Source: UBA7985 sp002711265
GTDB taxonomy: Bacteria; Pseudomonadota; Alphaproteobacteria; UBA7985
Reading direction: 5' to 3'
Assembly: GCA_965660945.1 (NCBI GenBank)
Contig: CBFIBS010000006.1
Coordinates: 74,288 to 138,287, forward strand
Length of the DNA stretch: 64,000 nt
In this document: positions 9,157-17,154 of the stretch, one piece after another
How positions within the stretch are numbered: the first letter of the stretch is position 1
How the letters are laid out: every line of letters starts with the position of its first letter
The notes under the pieces: model-generated
The model's input: the letters and a program-made list of their open reading frames with translations, nothing else
Told to the model about the DNA's origin: nothing
Databases searched by the model: none
Position numbers and translations under genes: made by a program

Positions 9157-9519
9157 TCAGCGGCGCGAGACGAGGGCGCCCAAGCGCTCACCAGCGGCGA
9201 TGTGAACGTGGAAATGTGGCACTTCCTGACCACCATCGACGCCGTGATTGGCGAGCAGGCGGTAGCCCGACTCAACCACGCCTTCGAGCGCGGCGGTCTT
9301 CTGTACAGCGCGCACGAAACCGATGATCTCGGCGTCCGAGGCCTGGGTCGAGAAGTCGTCGAAACTGACGTAAGCGCCCTTGGGGATCACCAGCGTGTGG
9401 ACCTTCGCCTGTGGGGCAATGTCGCGGAAGGCCAGGGCAAATTCGTCCTCGTAGACCTTGTTGCAGGGGATCTCCCCACGCAGGATCTTGGCGAAGATGT
9501 TGTCGTTGTCGTAGGCCAT
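9157..9519 (-). CDS. HIT family nucleotide hydrolase/transferase (HinT-like)
   Basis: Small HIT-superfamily protein; relatives hydrolyse nucleoside phosphoramidates or dinucleoside polyphosphates. The 120 residues begin MAYDNDNIFAKILRGEIPC, typical of the HinT branch, and end with the signature HFHVHIAAG, the H-x-H-x-H catalytic motif. The start at 9519 is chosen because AGAGGAA precedes it and family similarity begins there; an upstream in-frame start at 9573 would add an unrelated 18 residues. It lies 67 bases downstream of hisE on the same strand, an arrangement often seen in alphaproteobacterial his operons. Confidence 0.93.
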   Translation of the reverse strand: MAYDNDNIFAKILRGEIPCNKVYEDEFALAFRDIAPQAKVHTLVIPKGAYVSFDDFSTQASDAEIIGFVRAVQKTAALEGVVESGYRLLANHGVDGGQEVPHFHVHIAAGERLGALVSRR

Positions 9520-9586
9520 GGCTCGATGTTCCTCTGTTCTTGGTCGGGGGACGGACGGTGGCCACCCTGCCATCCAACCCGGCGGG

Positions 9587-9928
9587 CTAGTCCAGCCGTC
9601 CGGCGCGCTCTTTGGCTTCGGGCAGCTTGTGCCGCTTCTTCAGCTCTTTCCAGACATCCTCGGGCTCGATGCCCTGATCCTTCCAGGTCACGAGCAGGAA
9701 ATACAGCAGGTCGGCGGACTCCTCTATGAGGTGCCCCTTGCGGCCCTTGATCGCCTCGATCACCGTCTCCACAGCCTCTTCGCCGAGTTTCTGCGCAATC
9801 TTGGCTGAGCCCCGCTTGAACAGCTTGGCGGTGCGGCTGTTGCCGACCTTGCCGTCTTTGAATTCGCGGTGACGCTTGGCGATGGTCTCGTAGACCTGAT
9901 CCAGCGTTTCTCCAGTCGGTACCGTCAT
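9587..9928 (-). CDS. hisE: Phosphoribosyl-ATP pyrophosphatase
   Basis: Second step of histidine synthesis: hydrolyses PR-ATP to PR-AMP and pyrophosphate. The 113 residues have the all-alpha MazG-like fold signature KLGEEAVETVIEAIKG followed by EESADLLYFLLVTW, whose acidic residues bind magnesium. HisI is not fused to it, so PR-AMP cyclohydrolase must be encoded elsewhere. It overlaps the hisF stop by four bases, so it is the last his gene of the operon. Confidence 0.96.
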   Translation of the reverse strand: MTVPTGETLDQVYETIAKRHREFKDGKVGNSRTAKLFKRGSAKIAQKLGEEAVETVIEAIKGRKGHLIEESADLLYFLLVTWKDQGIEPEDVWKELKKRHKLPEAKERAGRLD

Positions 9929-10698
9929 GGGTTTTTCAACTCGCGCATGGGGATGCCAGCTCGGGCCATGTGGGCCTTGACCTGGCCAATACTGAAAGTT
10001 CCAAAGTGGAAGACGGACGCCGCCAGCACGGCGTTTGCCTTTCCTATCTGAATGCCTTCGACGAAGTGGTCAAGCTCGCCGACCCCGCCGCTGGCGATTA
10101 CCGGCACCGGTACGGCTTCTCCAACCGCGCGGGTGAGGTCGAGGTTGAAGCCGATTTTGGTGCCGTCGCGGTCCATGGATGTCAGCAGGATCTCGCCCGC
10201 CCCCCGGCGCGCCGCGTCCTCGGCCCAGGCGACGGCATCGATCCCGGTGTTGTGACGGCCGCCGCGGGTGTAGACGTCCCAACCGCTGCCGTCCTCGCGG
10301 GCCTTGGCGTCGATGGCGACGACGATGCACTGGCTGCCGTATTTGTCCGATGCGCGGTTGATCAGGTCCGGGTCGGTCACCGCCGCCGAGTTCATCGAGG
10401 CCTTGTCGGCCCCGGCGAGAAGCAGCTTGCGCACGTCTTCGACCGCGCGCACGCCACCGCCGACGGTCAGCGGTACAAACACCTGTTCAGCCGTGCGGGC
10501 CACGACGTCATAGATAGTATCGCGGTCCTCGTGGCTCGCGGTGATGTCGAGGAAACACAGCTCATCCGCCCCGGCTGCGTCGTAGACCTTGGCCTGCTCC
10601 ACCGGGTCACCGGCGTCGACCAGATCGACAAAGTTGACACCCTTGACCACGCGCCCGGCATGCACGTCGAGGCAGGGGATCACCCGCGCCTTAAGCAT
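9925..10698 (-). CDS. hisF: Imidazole glycerol phosphate synthase, cyclase subunit
   Basis: TIM-barrel cyclase that joins ammonia from HisH to PRFAR, giving IGP and AICAR. The 257 residues carry the catalytic aspartates in the N-terminal VIPCLDVHAGRVVKGVNF and in the second half LLTSMDRDGTKIGFNLDL. The phosphate-binding loops are GGGVRAVED and ASGGVGELDHF. The start overlaps the end of hisA by 8 bases and the stop overlaps hisE by 4. Its glutaminase partner hisH is in the same operon. Confidence 0.98.
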   Translation of the reverse strand: MLKARVIPCLDVHAGRVVKGVNFVDLVDAGDPVEQAKVYDAAGADELCFLDITASHEDRDTIYDVVARTAEQVFVPLTVGGGVRAVEDVRKLLLAGADKASMNSAAVTDPDLINRASDKYGSQCIVVAIDAKAREDGSGWDVYTRGGRHNTGIDAVAWAEDAARRGAGEILLTSMDRDGTKIGFNLDLTRAVGEAVPVPVIASGGVGELDHFVEGIQIGKANAVLAASVFHFGTFSIGQVKAHMARAGIPMRELKNP

Positions 10699-11422
10699 GG
10701 ATCAGCGCCAGCGCGTCGCTGGCATCGAGGCGGCCGTCATATAGCGCGCGGCCGGAGATAGCGCCCTCGAGGTTGGCGCCGGCGTCGCGGGCCGCTTTCA
10801 CCGCGCGGATGTCTTCGATATCGGCGACCCCGCCGCTGGCGATTATCGGGATCGAGACAGCATTGGCGATCGCAACCGTCGCCTCCAGATTGACCCCGGT
10901 CAGGGCGCCGTCCCGGTCGATGTCGGTGAAGACGATGGCGACCACGCCGGCGGTCTCGAAGGCCTTTGCCAGATCCAGCGCAGTCATTTCACCGGTCTCG
11001 ACCCAGCCTTCGACGGCGACCTTACCGCCCTTGGCGTCGATCCCGACGACGATCTGTCCGGGGAAGCGGCGGCAGGCTTCGCGCACGAGGTCCGGGTCGC
11101 GGGCGGCGATTGTGCCGAGGATGACGCGGTCGACGCCGATCTTCAGCCAGGCTTCGATGTTTTCGAGGCTGCGGATGCCGCCGCCGAGCTGCATCTTGCC
11201 GGGAAAGGCGGCGCGGATTGCCTCGACCGCCTCGCGATTGACCGGACGCCCTTCGATCGCGCCGTTGAGGTCGACCACGTGAAGCCAGTCAAAGCCGGTA
11301 TCGGCGAAGGCAGCGGCCTGCGCGCCGGGGTTGTCGCCGTAGACCGTGACGGCGTCCATATCGCCGTAAAGCAGGCGCACGACCTGCCCGTCTTTGAGGT
11401 CAATGGCGGGAAACAGGATCAT
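10691..11422 (-). CDS. hisA: ProFAR isomerase
   Basis: Isomerises ProFAR to PRFAR in histidine synthesis, immediately before the HisF/HisH step. The 243-residue TIM barrel has the HisA features: N-terminal FPAIDLKDGQVVRL, the strand LHVVDLNGAIEGRPVN, the phosphate loop GGGIRSLENIEAWL, and the catalytic Asp region VFTDIDRDGALTGVNLE. It begins one base after the stop of the GNAT gene and overlaps hisF, so it is tightly coupled within the operon. Confidence 0.97.
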   Translation of the reverse strand: MILFPAIDLKDGQVVRLLYGDMDAVTVYGDNPGAQAAAFADTGFDWLHVVDLNGAIEGRPVNREAVEAIRAAFPGKMQLGGGIRSLENIEAWLKIGVDRVILGTIAARDPDLVREACRRFPGQIVVGIDAKGGKVAVEGWVETGEMTALDLAKAFETAGVVAIVFTDIDRDGALTGVNLEATVAIANAVSIPIIASGGVADIEDIRAVKAARDAGANLEGAISGRALYDGRLDASDALALIHA

Positions 11423-11423
11423 G

Positions 11424-11999
11424 TCAGCGCAGTTCCTTGGTGTAGTGGTACCCGGCGATCCACTGGCCGTCGATCAGGGCGTATTGCGGCTGCGTCCCCC
11501 ATCGGGTGTAGCCGCGGCTTTCGTAGGTGCGGATGGCGTTGCTCTGGGTTTCGCGCAGGTCGAGGGTGAGGGCGCGGAGGCCGATGAGTTCAGCGTCGGC
11601 CTCGACCGCATCAATCAGCAGATGCCCCAGCCCCTTACCCCGGGCCCAGGTGGCGACGAAGGCCGTGGTGATACGGCCGATCATGGCCTGGGCCTCGTTG
11701 TTGCGGGGGTGCAGGTGCAGCTGCACCGAACCGGCGATCAGACCGTCGAGGCGGGCAATGAACACCCGGCGGTCAGGGATCAGCAGCAGCCCCTGCCAGT
11801 AGCGTTCGAGTGTGTCGCGCGGCGGGGGCGATACCCAGCCGAAGCCGCCGCCGGCGTTGATGGCGTCCACGGTGGCGTCACAGAGGTCCTGCAGGTCGCC
11901 TTCGCTCAGGCTTTCGGCAAGCGCAACCTTCATTTCAGCGTCGGTTGGTGCTGTGCCGCTGCCCGTCTGCGTCCCGTCGTTCTTTGTGGTCTGGCTCAC
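11424..11999 (-). CDS. GNAT family N-acetyltransferase inserted in the his operon
   Basis: Acetyl-CoA dependent acyltransferase of unknown substrate. The GNAT core is visible: the region FVATWARGKGLGHLLIDA is motif A with the R/Q-x-x-G-x-G/A acetyl-CoA loop, followed by LTLDLRETQSNAIRTYESRGYTRWG, typical of motif B. The GTG start at 11999 is preferred because it overlaps the hisH TGA as GTGA with AGGTGG just upstream; a GTG at 12008 is possible. The stop sits one base before hisA. The tight packing means it is co-expressed with histidine synthesis, but nothing in the sequence ties its function to that pathway. Confidence 0.85.
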   Translation of the reverse strand: MSQTTKNDGTQTGSGTAPTDAEMKVALAESLSEGDLQDLCDATVDAINAGGGFGWVSPPPRDTLERYWQGLLLIPDRRVFIARLDGLIAGSVQLHLHPRNNEAQAMIGRITTAFVATWARGKGLGHLLIDAVEADAELIGLRALTLDLRETQSNAIRTYESRGYTRWGTQPQYALIDGQWIAGYHYTKELR

Positions 12000-12628
12000 G
12001 GTTTCCACCTCAGAAACTGGGAGAGCAGCTTCAGCCCGACGGTCTGGCTCTTTTCCGGGTGAAACTGCGTACCAATCATGTTGTCCCGACCCACCACGGC
12101 GGTCACGTCTGCAGCGTAGTCGGTGATCATCAGTTGGTGATCAGCCTGCGCGGTTTCAAAGGCAAAGGAGTGCACGAAGTACACGTCTTCGCCGTCCATG
12201 CCTTCGAGCACTGGATGGGCCGCGCCGCTGTGGGTGGCGCACAGGCTGTTCCAACCCATCTGCGGGATCTTCAGGCTGGGGTCAGCCGGACGGAGCGGGG
12301 CGATATCGCCGGGAATCCAGTCGAAGCCGGGATGAACCCCGTGTTCGAGCCCCCGGGTCGCCATCAGCTGCATGCCGATGCAGATGCCCAGAAACGGTCG
12401 TGCCCGGGTCACGGCAAAGTCGGCGATTGCTTCATACAGCCCGTCGATCGAGCGCAGCCCCTGCCGACAGTCGGCAAAGGCTCCCTGACCGGGCACAACC
12501 AGATAATCGGCGCCGGAGACAACCTCGGGCCGGTCGGTCACTGTGACCGGGCCGGGGCTGACGCGTTCCAGCGCCTTAGCGGCCGAGCGAAGGTTCCCCG
12601 AGCCATAGTCGACAACCACGGTTTTCAT
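11996..12628 (-). CDS. hisH: Imidazole glycerol phosphate synthase, glutaminase subunit
   Basis: Class I glutamine amidotransferase that supplies ammonia to HisF. The 210 residues begin VVVDYGSGNLRS. The nucleophile elbow is FLGICIGMQLM, with the catalytic Cys in GICIG, and the His-Glu pair is near the end in GTQFHPEKSQ. The oxyanion strand VVPGQGAFADCRQGL is also present. It lies between hisB (3-base gap) and the GNAT gene (4-base overlap with its preferred start). Confidence 0.97.
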   Translation of the reverse strand: MKTVVVDYGSGNLRSAAKALERVSPGPVTVTDRPEVVSGADYLVVPGQGAFADCRQGLRSIDGLYEAIADFAVTRARPFLGICIGMQLMATRGLEHGVHPGFDWIPGDIAPLRPADPSLKIPQMGWNSLCATHSGAAHPVLEGMDGEDVYFVHSFAFETAQADHQLMITDYAADVTAVVGRDNMIGTQFHPEKSQTVGLKLLSQFLRWKP

Positions 12629-12631
12629 GGG

Positions 12632-13237
12632 TCAACCGTCCAGTGCACCCTTGGTCGACGGGATCTGATCCGCCGTCCGGGGATCGACGCTCACGGCCAT
12701 GCGCACCGCGCGCGCGAAGGCCTTAAAGCAGGCCTCGGCCTTGTGGTGGCTGTTGTCGCCATAGAGCACGTGGATGTGCACGTTGGCCTGCGCCGCGTTG
12801 GTCACAGCCTGGAAAAACTCGCGGAACAGCTCGGTTTCCATGGTACCCAGCCGCGGCATCTCGAAGTGCGCGTCCCAGACCAGATGCGGCCGGCCGGAGA
12901 AGTCGACCACGGCGCGCGCCAGCGCCTCGTCCATGGGGACATAGGCGTGGCCATAGCGGCTGATCCCGCGCTTGTCGCCCAGCGCCTCGCGCAGCGCCTG
13001 TCCCAGAACCAGACCCACGTCTTCCGCCGTGTGGTGCGCGTCGATGTGCAGATCGCCCTCGGCCTGAACACTCAGGTCGATCAGAGAATGCTTGCCGAAC
13101 AGGTCGAGCATATGGTCGAGAAAGCCGATCCCGGTCGAAATGCTGTTGGTGCCGGTCCCGTCGAGGTTCAGGGACAGGGTCACGTCGGTTTCGTTTGTTT
13201 TGCGCGTTACGGCGGCCTTGCGGGCGGGGGACGTCAT
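12632..13237 (-). CDS. hisB: Imidazoleglycerol-phosphate dehydratase
   Basis: Removes water from IGP to give imidazole acetol phosphate. The 201 residues form the stand-alone dehydratase, without the HisB-N phosphatase domain of enterobacteria. Metal-binding motifs: LDHMLDLFGKHSLID, then DAHHTAEDVGLVLGQAL in the first half, and HIHVLYGDNSHHKAEACFKA in the second. It is the first his gene of this operon; hisG, hisD, hisC and hisI are not in the window. The region upstream is shared with the divergent hslV. Confidence 0.97.
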   Translation of the reverse strand: MTSPARKAAVTRKTNETDVTLSLNLDGTGTNSISTGIGFLDHMLDLFGKHSLIDLSVQAEGDLHIDAHHTAEDVGLVLGQALREALGDKRGISRYGHAYVPMDEALARAVVDFSGRPHLVWDAHFEMPRLGTMETELFREFFQAVTNAAQANVHIHVLYGDNSHHKAEACFKAFARAVRMAVSVDPRTADQIPSTKGALDG

Positions 13238-13311
13238 GGACTTGAGCCTATCGAAGTCGGTTTTGCCGCGCTTCTTTAGCAGGCTCTTGGGCAGGGGTCC
13301 AACCGCCGTGC

Positions 13312-13338
13312 CTTGCGGCTCTGGCCCGCGCGCCTTAC
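13312..13338 (+). promoter_or_regulatory. Possible RpoH-type promoter of hslVU
   Basis: CTTG at 13312 followed by a 17-base spacer and CCTTAC at 13333 resembles the alphaproteobacterial RpoH pattern CTTG, 17-18 bases, CYTAT. It lies about 45 bases upstream of the hslV start. hslVU is a classic heat-shock operon, so the position fits. The -10 element is weaker than that of clpB and the call is tentative. Confidence 0.4.
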
Positions 13339-13382
13339 GTCTCTGTGCAGTCGTCTACCCGAAATGAGGAAATTTCGATCCG

Positions 13383-13961
13383 ATGAGTAGTGAAAATACC
13401 ATGCACGGCACGACCATTCTGTCCGTCCGCAAGGGCGACGAAGTGGTGGTCGCCGGTGACGGGCAGGTCAGCCTCGGCCCGACGGTGATGAAGGGCAGCG
13501 CAGTCAAAGTCCGCCGTCTGGGCAAGCGAAGCGACGTGGTCGGCGGTTTCGCCGGTGCCACCGCCGATGCCTTCACCCTGTTCGAGCGGCTGGAAGCCAA
13601 GCTTGAAACCTACCCCGGGCAGTTGGTCCGGGCCGCTGTGGAGCTGGCCAAGGACTGGCGGCAGGACCGCTACCTGCGCCGGCTGGAAGCCATGCTGATC
13701 GTGGTCGATGCCGAACACTCGCTGATCGTCACGGGCAACGGTGACGTGGTCGAGGCCGAGGCCGACGGCGTGCTCGCCATCGGTTCGGGCGGGAACTACG
13801 CCCTGTCGGCCGCCCGCGCGCTGATCACGGTCGAGGACGACAGCCTGACGGCGGAGGAAATCGCCCGCCGGGCCATGAAGGTCGCCGGGGACATCTGCGT
13901 CTACACCAACCACTCGATCCGCCTTGAAAAGCTGGAAAACAAAGCAGGAGCCGCGAAATAG
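13383..13961 (+). CDS. hslV: ATP-dependent protease subunit HslV (ClpQ)
   Basis: Peptidase subunit of the HslVU protease, a bacterial relative of proteasome beta subunits. The 192-residue precursor is expected to be processed before the threonine in MHGTTILSVRKG, which becomes the N-terminal nucleophile. Conserved blocks include VVAGDGQVSLGPTVMKGSAVKVRR, GGFAGATADAFTLFERLE, and GSGGNYALSAARAL. The first ATG is used because GAGGAA precedes it; a second ATG at 13401 directly before HGTT is possible. hslU begins 2 bases after the stop, so the pair forms one operon. Confidence 0.98.
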   Translation: MSSENTMHGTTILSVRKGDEVVVAGDGQVSLGPTVMKGSAVKVRRLGKRSDVVGGFAGATADAFTLFERLEAKLETYPGQLVRAAVELAKDWRQDRYLRRLEAMLIVVDAEHSLIVTGNGDVVEAEADGVLAIGSGGNYALSAARALITVEDDSLTAEEIARRAMKVAGDICVYTNHSIRLEKLENKAGAAK

Positions 13962-13963
13962 CA

Positions 13964-15277
13964 ATGGGCCACAGCAACTTTTCACCGCGGGAAATCGTTT
14001 CCGAACTCGACCGCTTCATCGTCGGCCAGGGCGACGCCAAGCGCGCCGTTGCGGTCGCGCTGCGCAACCGCTGGCGGCGGCAGCAGCTGCCCGACAGCCT
14101 GCGCGAGGAAGTACTGCCCAAGAACATTCTGATGATCGGGCCGACGGGCTGCGGCAAGACCGAGATTGCCCGGCGGCTGGCCAAGCTCGCCAACGCCCCC
14201 TTTATCAAGGTCGAGGCGACCAAGTTCACCGAAGTCGGCTACGTCGGCCGCGATGTCGAATCCATCGTCCGCGATCTGGTCGAGCTGGCCATCACCAGCA
14301 CCCGCAGCCAGCAGCGCGTTGCGGTCAAGGCCAAGGCCGAGATCGTCGCTGAAGACCGTCTGATCGACGTGCTCACCGGGGCCGAGGCCAACAACGACAC
14401 CAAGCAGAAATTCCGCAAGATGCTGCGGGAGGGCAAGCTCGACGATCGCGAAGTCGAGGTCGACCTCAACGACAAATCCGGCGGCGGCATGCCGTCGCTC
14501 GATATCCCGGGCATGCCCGGCTCGCAGATGGGGATGATCAACCTCAGCGACATGCTCGGCGGGCTGGGACAGCGCAAAGTCAAGCGCAAGCTCAAGGTCA
14601 AGGACGCCTACGATCAGCTGGTCGAGGAAGAGGCTGACAACCTGATCGACCAGGAAGACCTGACCCGGACCGCCATCGAGCGGGTCGAGAACGATGGCAT
14701 CGTCTTCCTCGACGAGATCGACAAGATCGCGGTCAACTCCGAAGTCCGTGGCGGGTCAGTCAGCCGCGAAGGCGTGCAGCGCGACCTGCTGCCGCTGATC
14801 GAAGGCACGACCGTCACCACCAAGTACGGGCCGGTGAAGACCGACCACGTGCTGTTCATCTGTTCTGGTGCCTTTCACCTGTCCAAGCCCAGCGATCTGC
14901 TACCGGAATTGCAGGGGCGGATGCCGATCCGGGTTGAGCTCAATCCGCTGACCCGCGACGACTTCGTGCGCATCCTGACCGAGCCGGAGAACTCGCTGAT
15001 CAAGCAGTACAAGGCGCTCCTGCAGACCGAGGGCGTGACCCTCGATTTCGATCAGGGGTCGATCGACGCGCTCGCCGATCTGTCGGCTGAGATCAACCAG
15101 ACGGTCGAGAACATCGGGGCGCGGCGGCTGGCCACGGTGATGGAACGGTTGCTGGAGGAGATTTCCTTTACCGCGCCCGACCGCAACGGTGAGACGATCC
15201 AGATCACCGAAGCCAAGGTGCGCGATGACGTGGGAGAGCTGGCCAAGGACGCCGACCTGAGCCGGTTTATCCTGTAA
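13964..15277 (+). CDS. hslU: ATP-dependent protease ATPase subunit HslU (ClpY)
   Basis: AAA+ unfoldase that feeds substrates into HslV. The 437 residues contain Walker A GPTGCGKTEIARRLAKL near residue 60, the inserted I-domain (about 110-230, charged, with a Gly/Met-rich loop MPSLDIPGMPGSQMGM), Walker B IVFLDEIDKIA near residue 250, and the C-terminal tail ending SRFIL that activates HslV. The stop codon directly abuts the stop of the convergent DUF1643 gene, leaving no space for an intergenic terminator. Confidence 0.98.
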   Translation: MGHSNFSPREIVSELDRFIVGQGDAKRAVAVALRNRWRRQQLPDSLREEVLPKNILMIGPTGCGKTEIARRLAKLANAPFIKVEATKFTEVGYVGRDVESIVRDLVELAITSTRSQQRVAVKAKAEIVAEDRLIDVLTGAEANNDTKQKFRKMLREGKLDDREVEVDLNDKSGGGMPSLDIPGMPGSQMGMINLSDMLGGLGQRKVKRKLKVKDAYDQLVEEEADNLIDQEDLTRTAIERVENDGIVFLDEIDKIAVNSEVRGGSVSREGVQRDLLPLIEGTTVTTKYGPVKTDHVLFICSGAFHLSKPSDLLPELQGRMPIRVELNPLTRDDFVRILTEPENSLIKQYKALLQTEGVTLDFDQGSIDALADLSAEINQTVENIGARRLATVMERLLEEISFTAPDRNGETIQITEAKVRDDVGELAKDADLSRFIL

Positions 15278-15820
15278 TCACCCCGCCTCGTTGAGGCTTG
15301 AGGGGTTCCAGTCGATCGGCTGCAGATCCCCGCGCAGATAGAGCGGGTGGCCCGGCTCACCGTGCTTGGTGAGGGTGAAGGCCCGGAGCGGGAAGGGCGC
15401 CAGCAGCGTCCGCAGCGCCGCTGAGCGCTCGAGATGGGTGCCGTGCGTCCCCCAGCCGCAAAGGATGGTGCCGCCCAGCCCGTGCACGACCTCGGCCGTC
15501 CGCAGAATGGTTGCGTCGTTGTCCGGGCCAATCGGGTCAGGGTGGGCGCGCATGTTTTTCGGGTCGGTGGCCCGATAGGCGAAGGCGTTGAGCACGATGA
15601 CTTCACCGAAGCCCCAACCGGCCGCATAGCGGCGGCACTTGGCGACTGTCGGGTCGTCTTTGAGCTCATCGGCGGTGCTGGGGTTGAGCAGCACAAAGGC
15701 GATCACCGGCTTGTCACGGTCGAGCATCCCCGCCGGGCGGCGCAGGAAATAGCGGTACGCACGGTCGGGGGACCAGGTGGTGTCCTGACCGGGGAACAGC
15801 CGATCGCTGGTGACGGGCAT
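15278..15820 (-). CDS. DUF1643 family protein
   Basis: Conserved family without assigned function. The 180 residues show the family core: AFVLLNPSTADELKDDPTVAKC, in which NPSTAD is the hallmark, then GFGEVIVLNAFAYRATDPKNM and ILCGWGTHGTHLERSAAL. No membrane segments or signal peptide are seen. It ends head to head with hslU with no bases between the stop codons, and starts 31 bases after the proA stop on the same strand, so it may be a late gene of the obgE-proB-proA unit. Confidence 0.88.
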   Translation of the reverse strand: MPVTSDRLFPGQDTTWSPDRAYRYFLRRPAGMLDRDKPVIAFVLLNPSTADELKDDPTVAKCRRYAAGWGFGEVIVLNAFAYRATDPKNMRAHPDPIGPDNDATILRTAEVVHGLGGTILCGWGTHGTHLERSAALRTLLAPFPLRAFTLTKHGEPGHPLYLRGDLQPIDWNPSSLNEAG

Positions 15821-15851
15821 GGGCGTTTGCGCTCGACCGGACCGGAGCGGC

Positions 15852-17120
15852 TCAGGGCCGGGTCTGGCCAGACCCTTCGACCACGTATTTGTAGGACGTC
15901 AGCTGCGCGGCGCCGACCGGACCCCGCGCGTGCATGCGCCCCGTGGCAATCCCGATTTCCGCACCCATGCCGAACTCGCCGCCGTCCGCGAACTGGGTCG
16001 AGGCGTTGTGCATGACGATGGCGGCGTCGACCTCGCGCTGAAAGCGGGCTGCCGCTTCTGCGTCGGCGGTGATGATCGCTTCGGTGTGGTGGGAACCGTG
16101 GCGGTTGACGTGGCTGATCGCTGCGTCGAGGTCATCGACGATCCGCACCGACAGGATCGAGTCCAGATATTCCGTGTCCCAGTCCTCGGCGCTCGCAGGG
16201 GTCAACGCAACGCTGAGACCGCACGCGGCTTCGTCGCCACGGATATCCTCGCAGCCGGCGGCCTGCAGCGCTGCAACCGCGCGGGGCAGGAACTCAGCCG
16301 CCACGTCGCGGTGCACCAGCATGGTTTCCATGGCGCCGCAGATCCCGGTCCGGCGCATCTTGGCGTTGACGACGATGCTCTCGGCCATGGTCAGGTCGGC
16401 GGCGGCGTCGACAAAGGTGTGGTTGATGCCGTCGAGGTGAGAGAAAACCGGCACCCGTGCTTCTTGCTGGACGCGCTCGATCAGGCCTTTGCCGCCCCGG
16501 GGGACGATCACGTCCACGTATTCGGCCATGCGCAGCAGCATGCCGACGGCTTCACGGTCGACCGTGGGCACGCGCTGCACGGCGCTGACCGGCAGACCCG
16601 CGGCTGCCAGCCCCGCCTGCATGCATTCGAGGATGACGCCGGAGCTGTTGAAGCTGTCCGATCCGCCGCGCAGGATTGCGGCATTCCCGGCCTTCAGGCA
16701 CAGGGCAGCGGCATCGGCGGTCACGTTCGGGCGGCTTTCGTAGATGATTCCGATGACCCCCAGCGGCACGGCAACCTGTCGGATCCGCAGGCCGTTGGGG
16801 CGGTCGGTGACGGACAGCTCGCGCCCCACGGGATCGTCCAGCTCGGCCACCGAGGCCACGCCTGCGGCCATGGCTTCGATCCGGTCGGGGGTGAGCAGCA
16901 GGCGGTCGAGCATGGCCTTGCTCAGGCCTTTGTCGGCGCCGGCCGCCATATCGATGGCGTTGGCGGCGACGATGTCTTCGCTGCGGCTTCGGATCGCGGC
17001 AGCGGCCGCCTGCAGCGCGTCGACCTTCTGCGCAGCAGGGGCCAGCGACAGGCTGTGCGACGCCGCCTTGGCCGCCTGTCCGACGCTGTTCATTCTGTCC
17101 TGTAGATTTGCCGTCGCCAT
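15852..17120 (-). CDS. proA: Glutamate-5-semialdehyde dehydrogenase (gamma-glutamyl phosphate reductase)
   Basis: NADPH-dependent reduction of gamma-glutamyl phosphate, the second step of proline synthesis. The 422 residues match the usual length. The aldehyde-dehydrogenase fold shows VPLGVIGIIYESRPNVTADA for cofactor binding and the catalytic Cys in RRTGICGAMETMLVH. The C-terminal STQFADGGEFGMGAEIGIATG is characteristic of ProA. It follows proB after 34 bases. In many alphaproteobacteria nadD comes next; here DUF1643 does instead. Confidence 0.97.
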   Translation of the reverse strand: MATANLQDRMNSVGQAAKAASHSLSLAPAAQKVDALQAAAAAIRSRSEDIVAANAIDMAAGADKGLSKAMLDRLLLTPDRIEAMAAGVASVAELDDPVGRELSVTDRPNGLRIRQVAVPLGVIGIIYESRPNVTADAAALCLKAGNAAILRGGSDSFNSSGVILECMQAGLAAAGLPVSAVQRVPTVDREAVGMLLRMAEYVDVIVPRGGKGLIERVQQEARVPVFSHLDGINHTFVDAAADLTMAESIVVNAKMRRTGICGAMETMLVHRDVAAEFLPRAVAALQAAGCEDIRGDEAACGLSVALTPASAEDWDTEYLDSILSVRIVDDLDAAISHVNRHGSHHTEAIITADAEAAARFQREVDAAIVMHNASTQFADGGEFGMGAEIGIATGRMHARGPVGAAQLTSYKYVVEGSGQTRP

Positions 17121-17154
17121 AGCGCTTTCCCTGCCGTTGCCCGGGTTCTGAAGA

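Noticed and set aside
15810..17105. Long plus-strand frame opposite proA
   Set aside because: Antisense shadow of a well-conserved gene; composition reflects third-codon GC of the minus strand.
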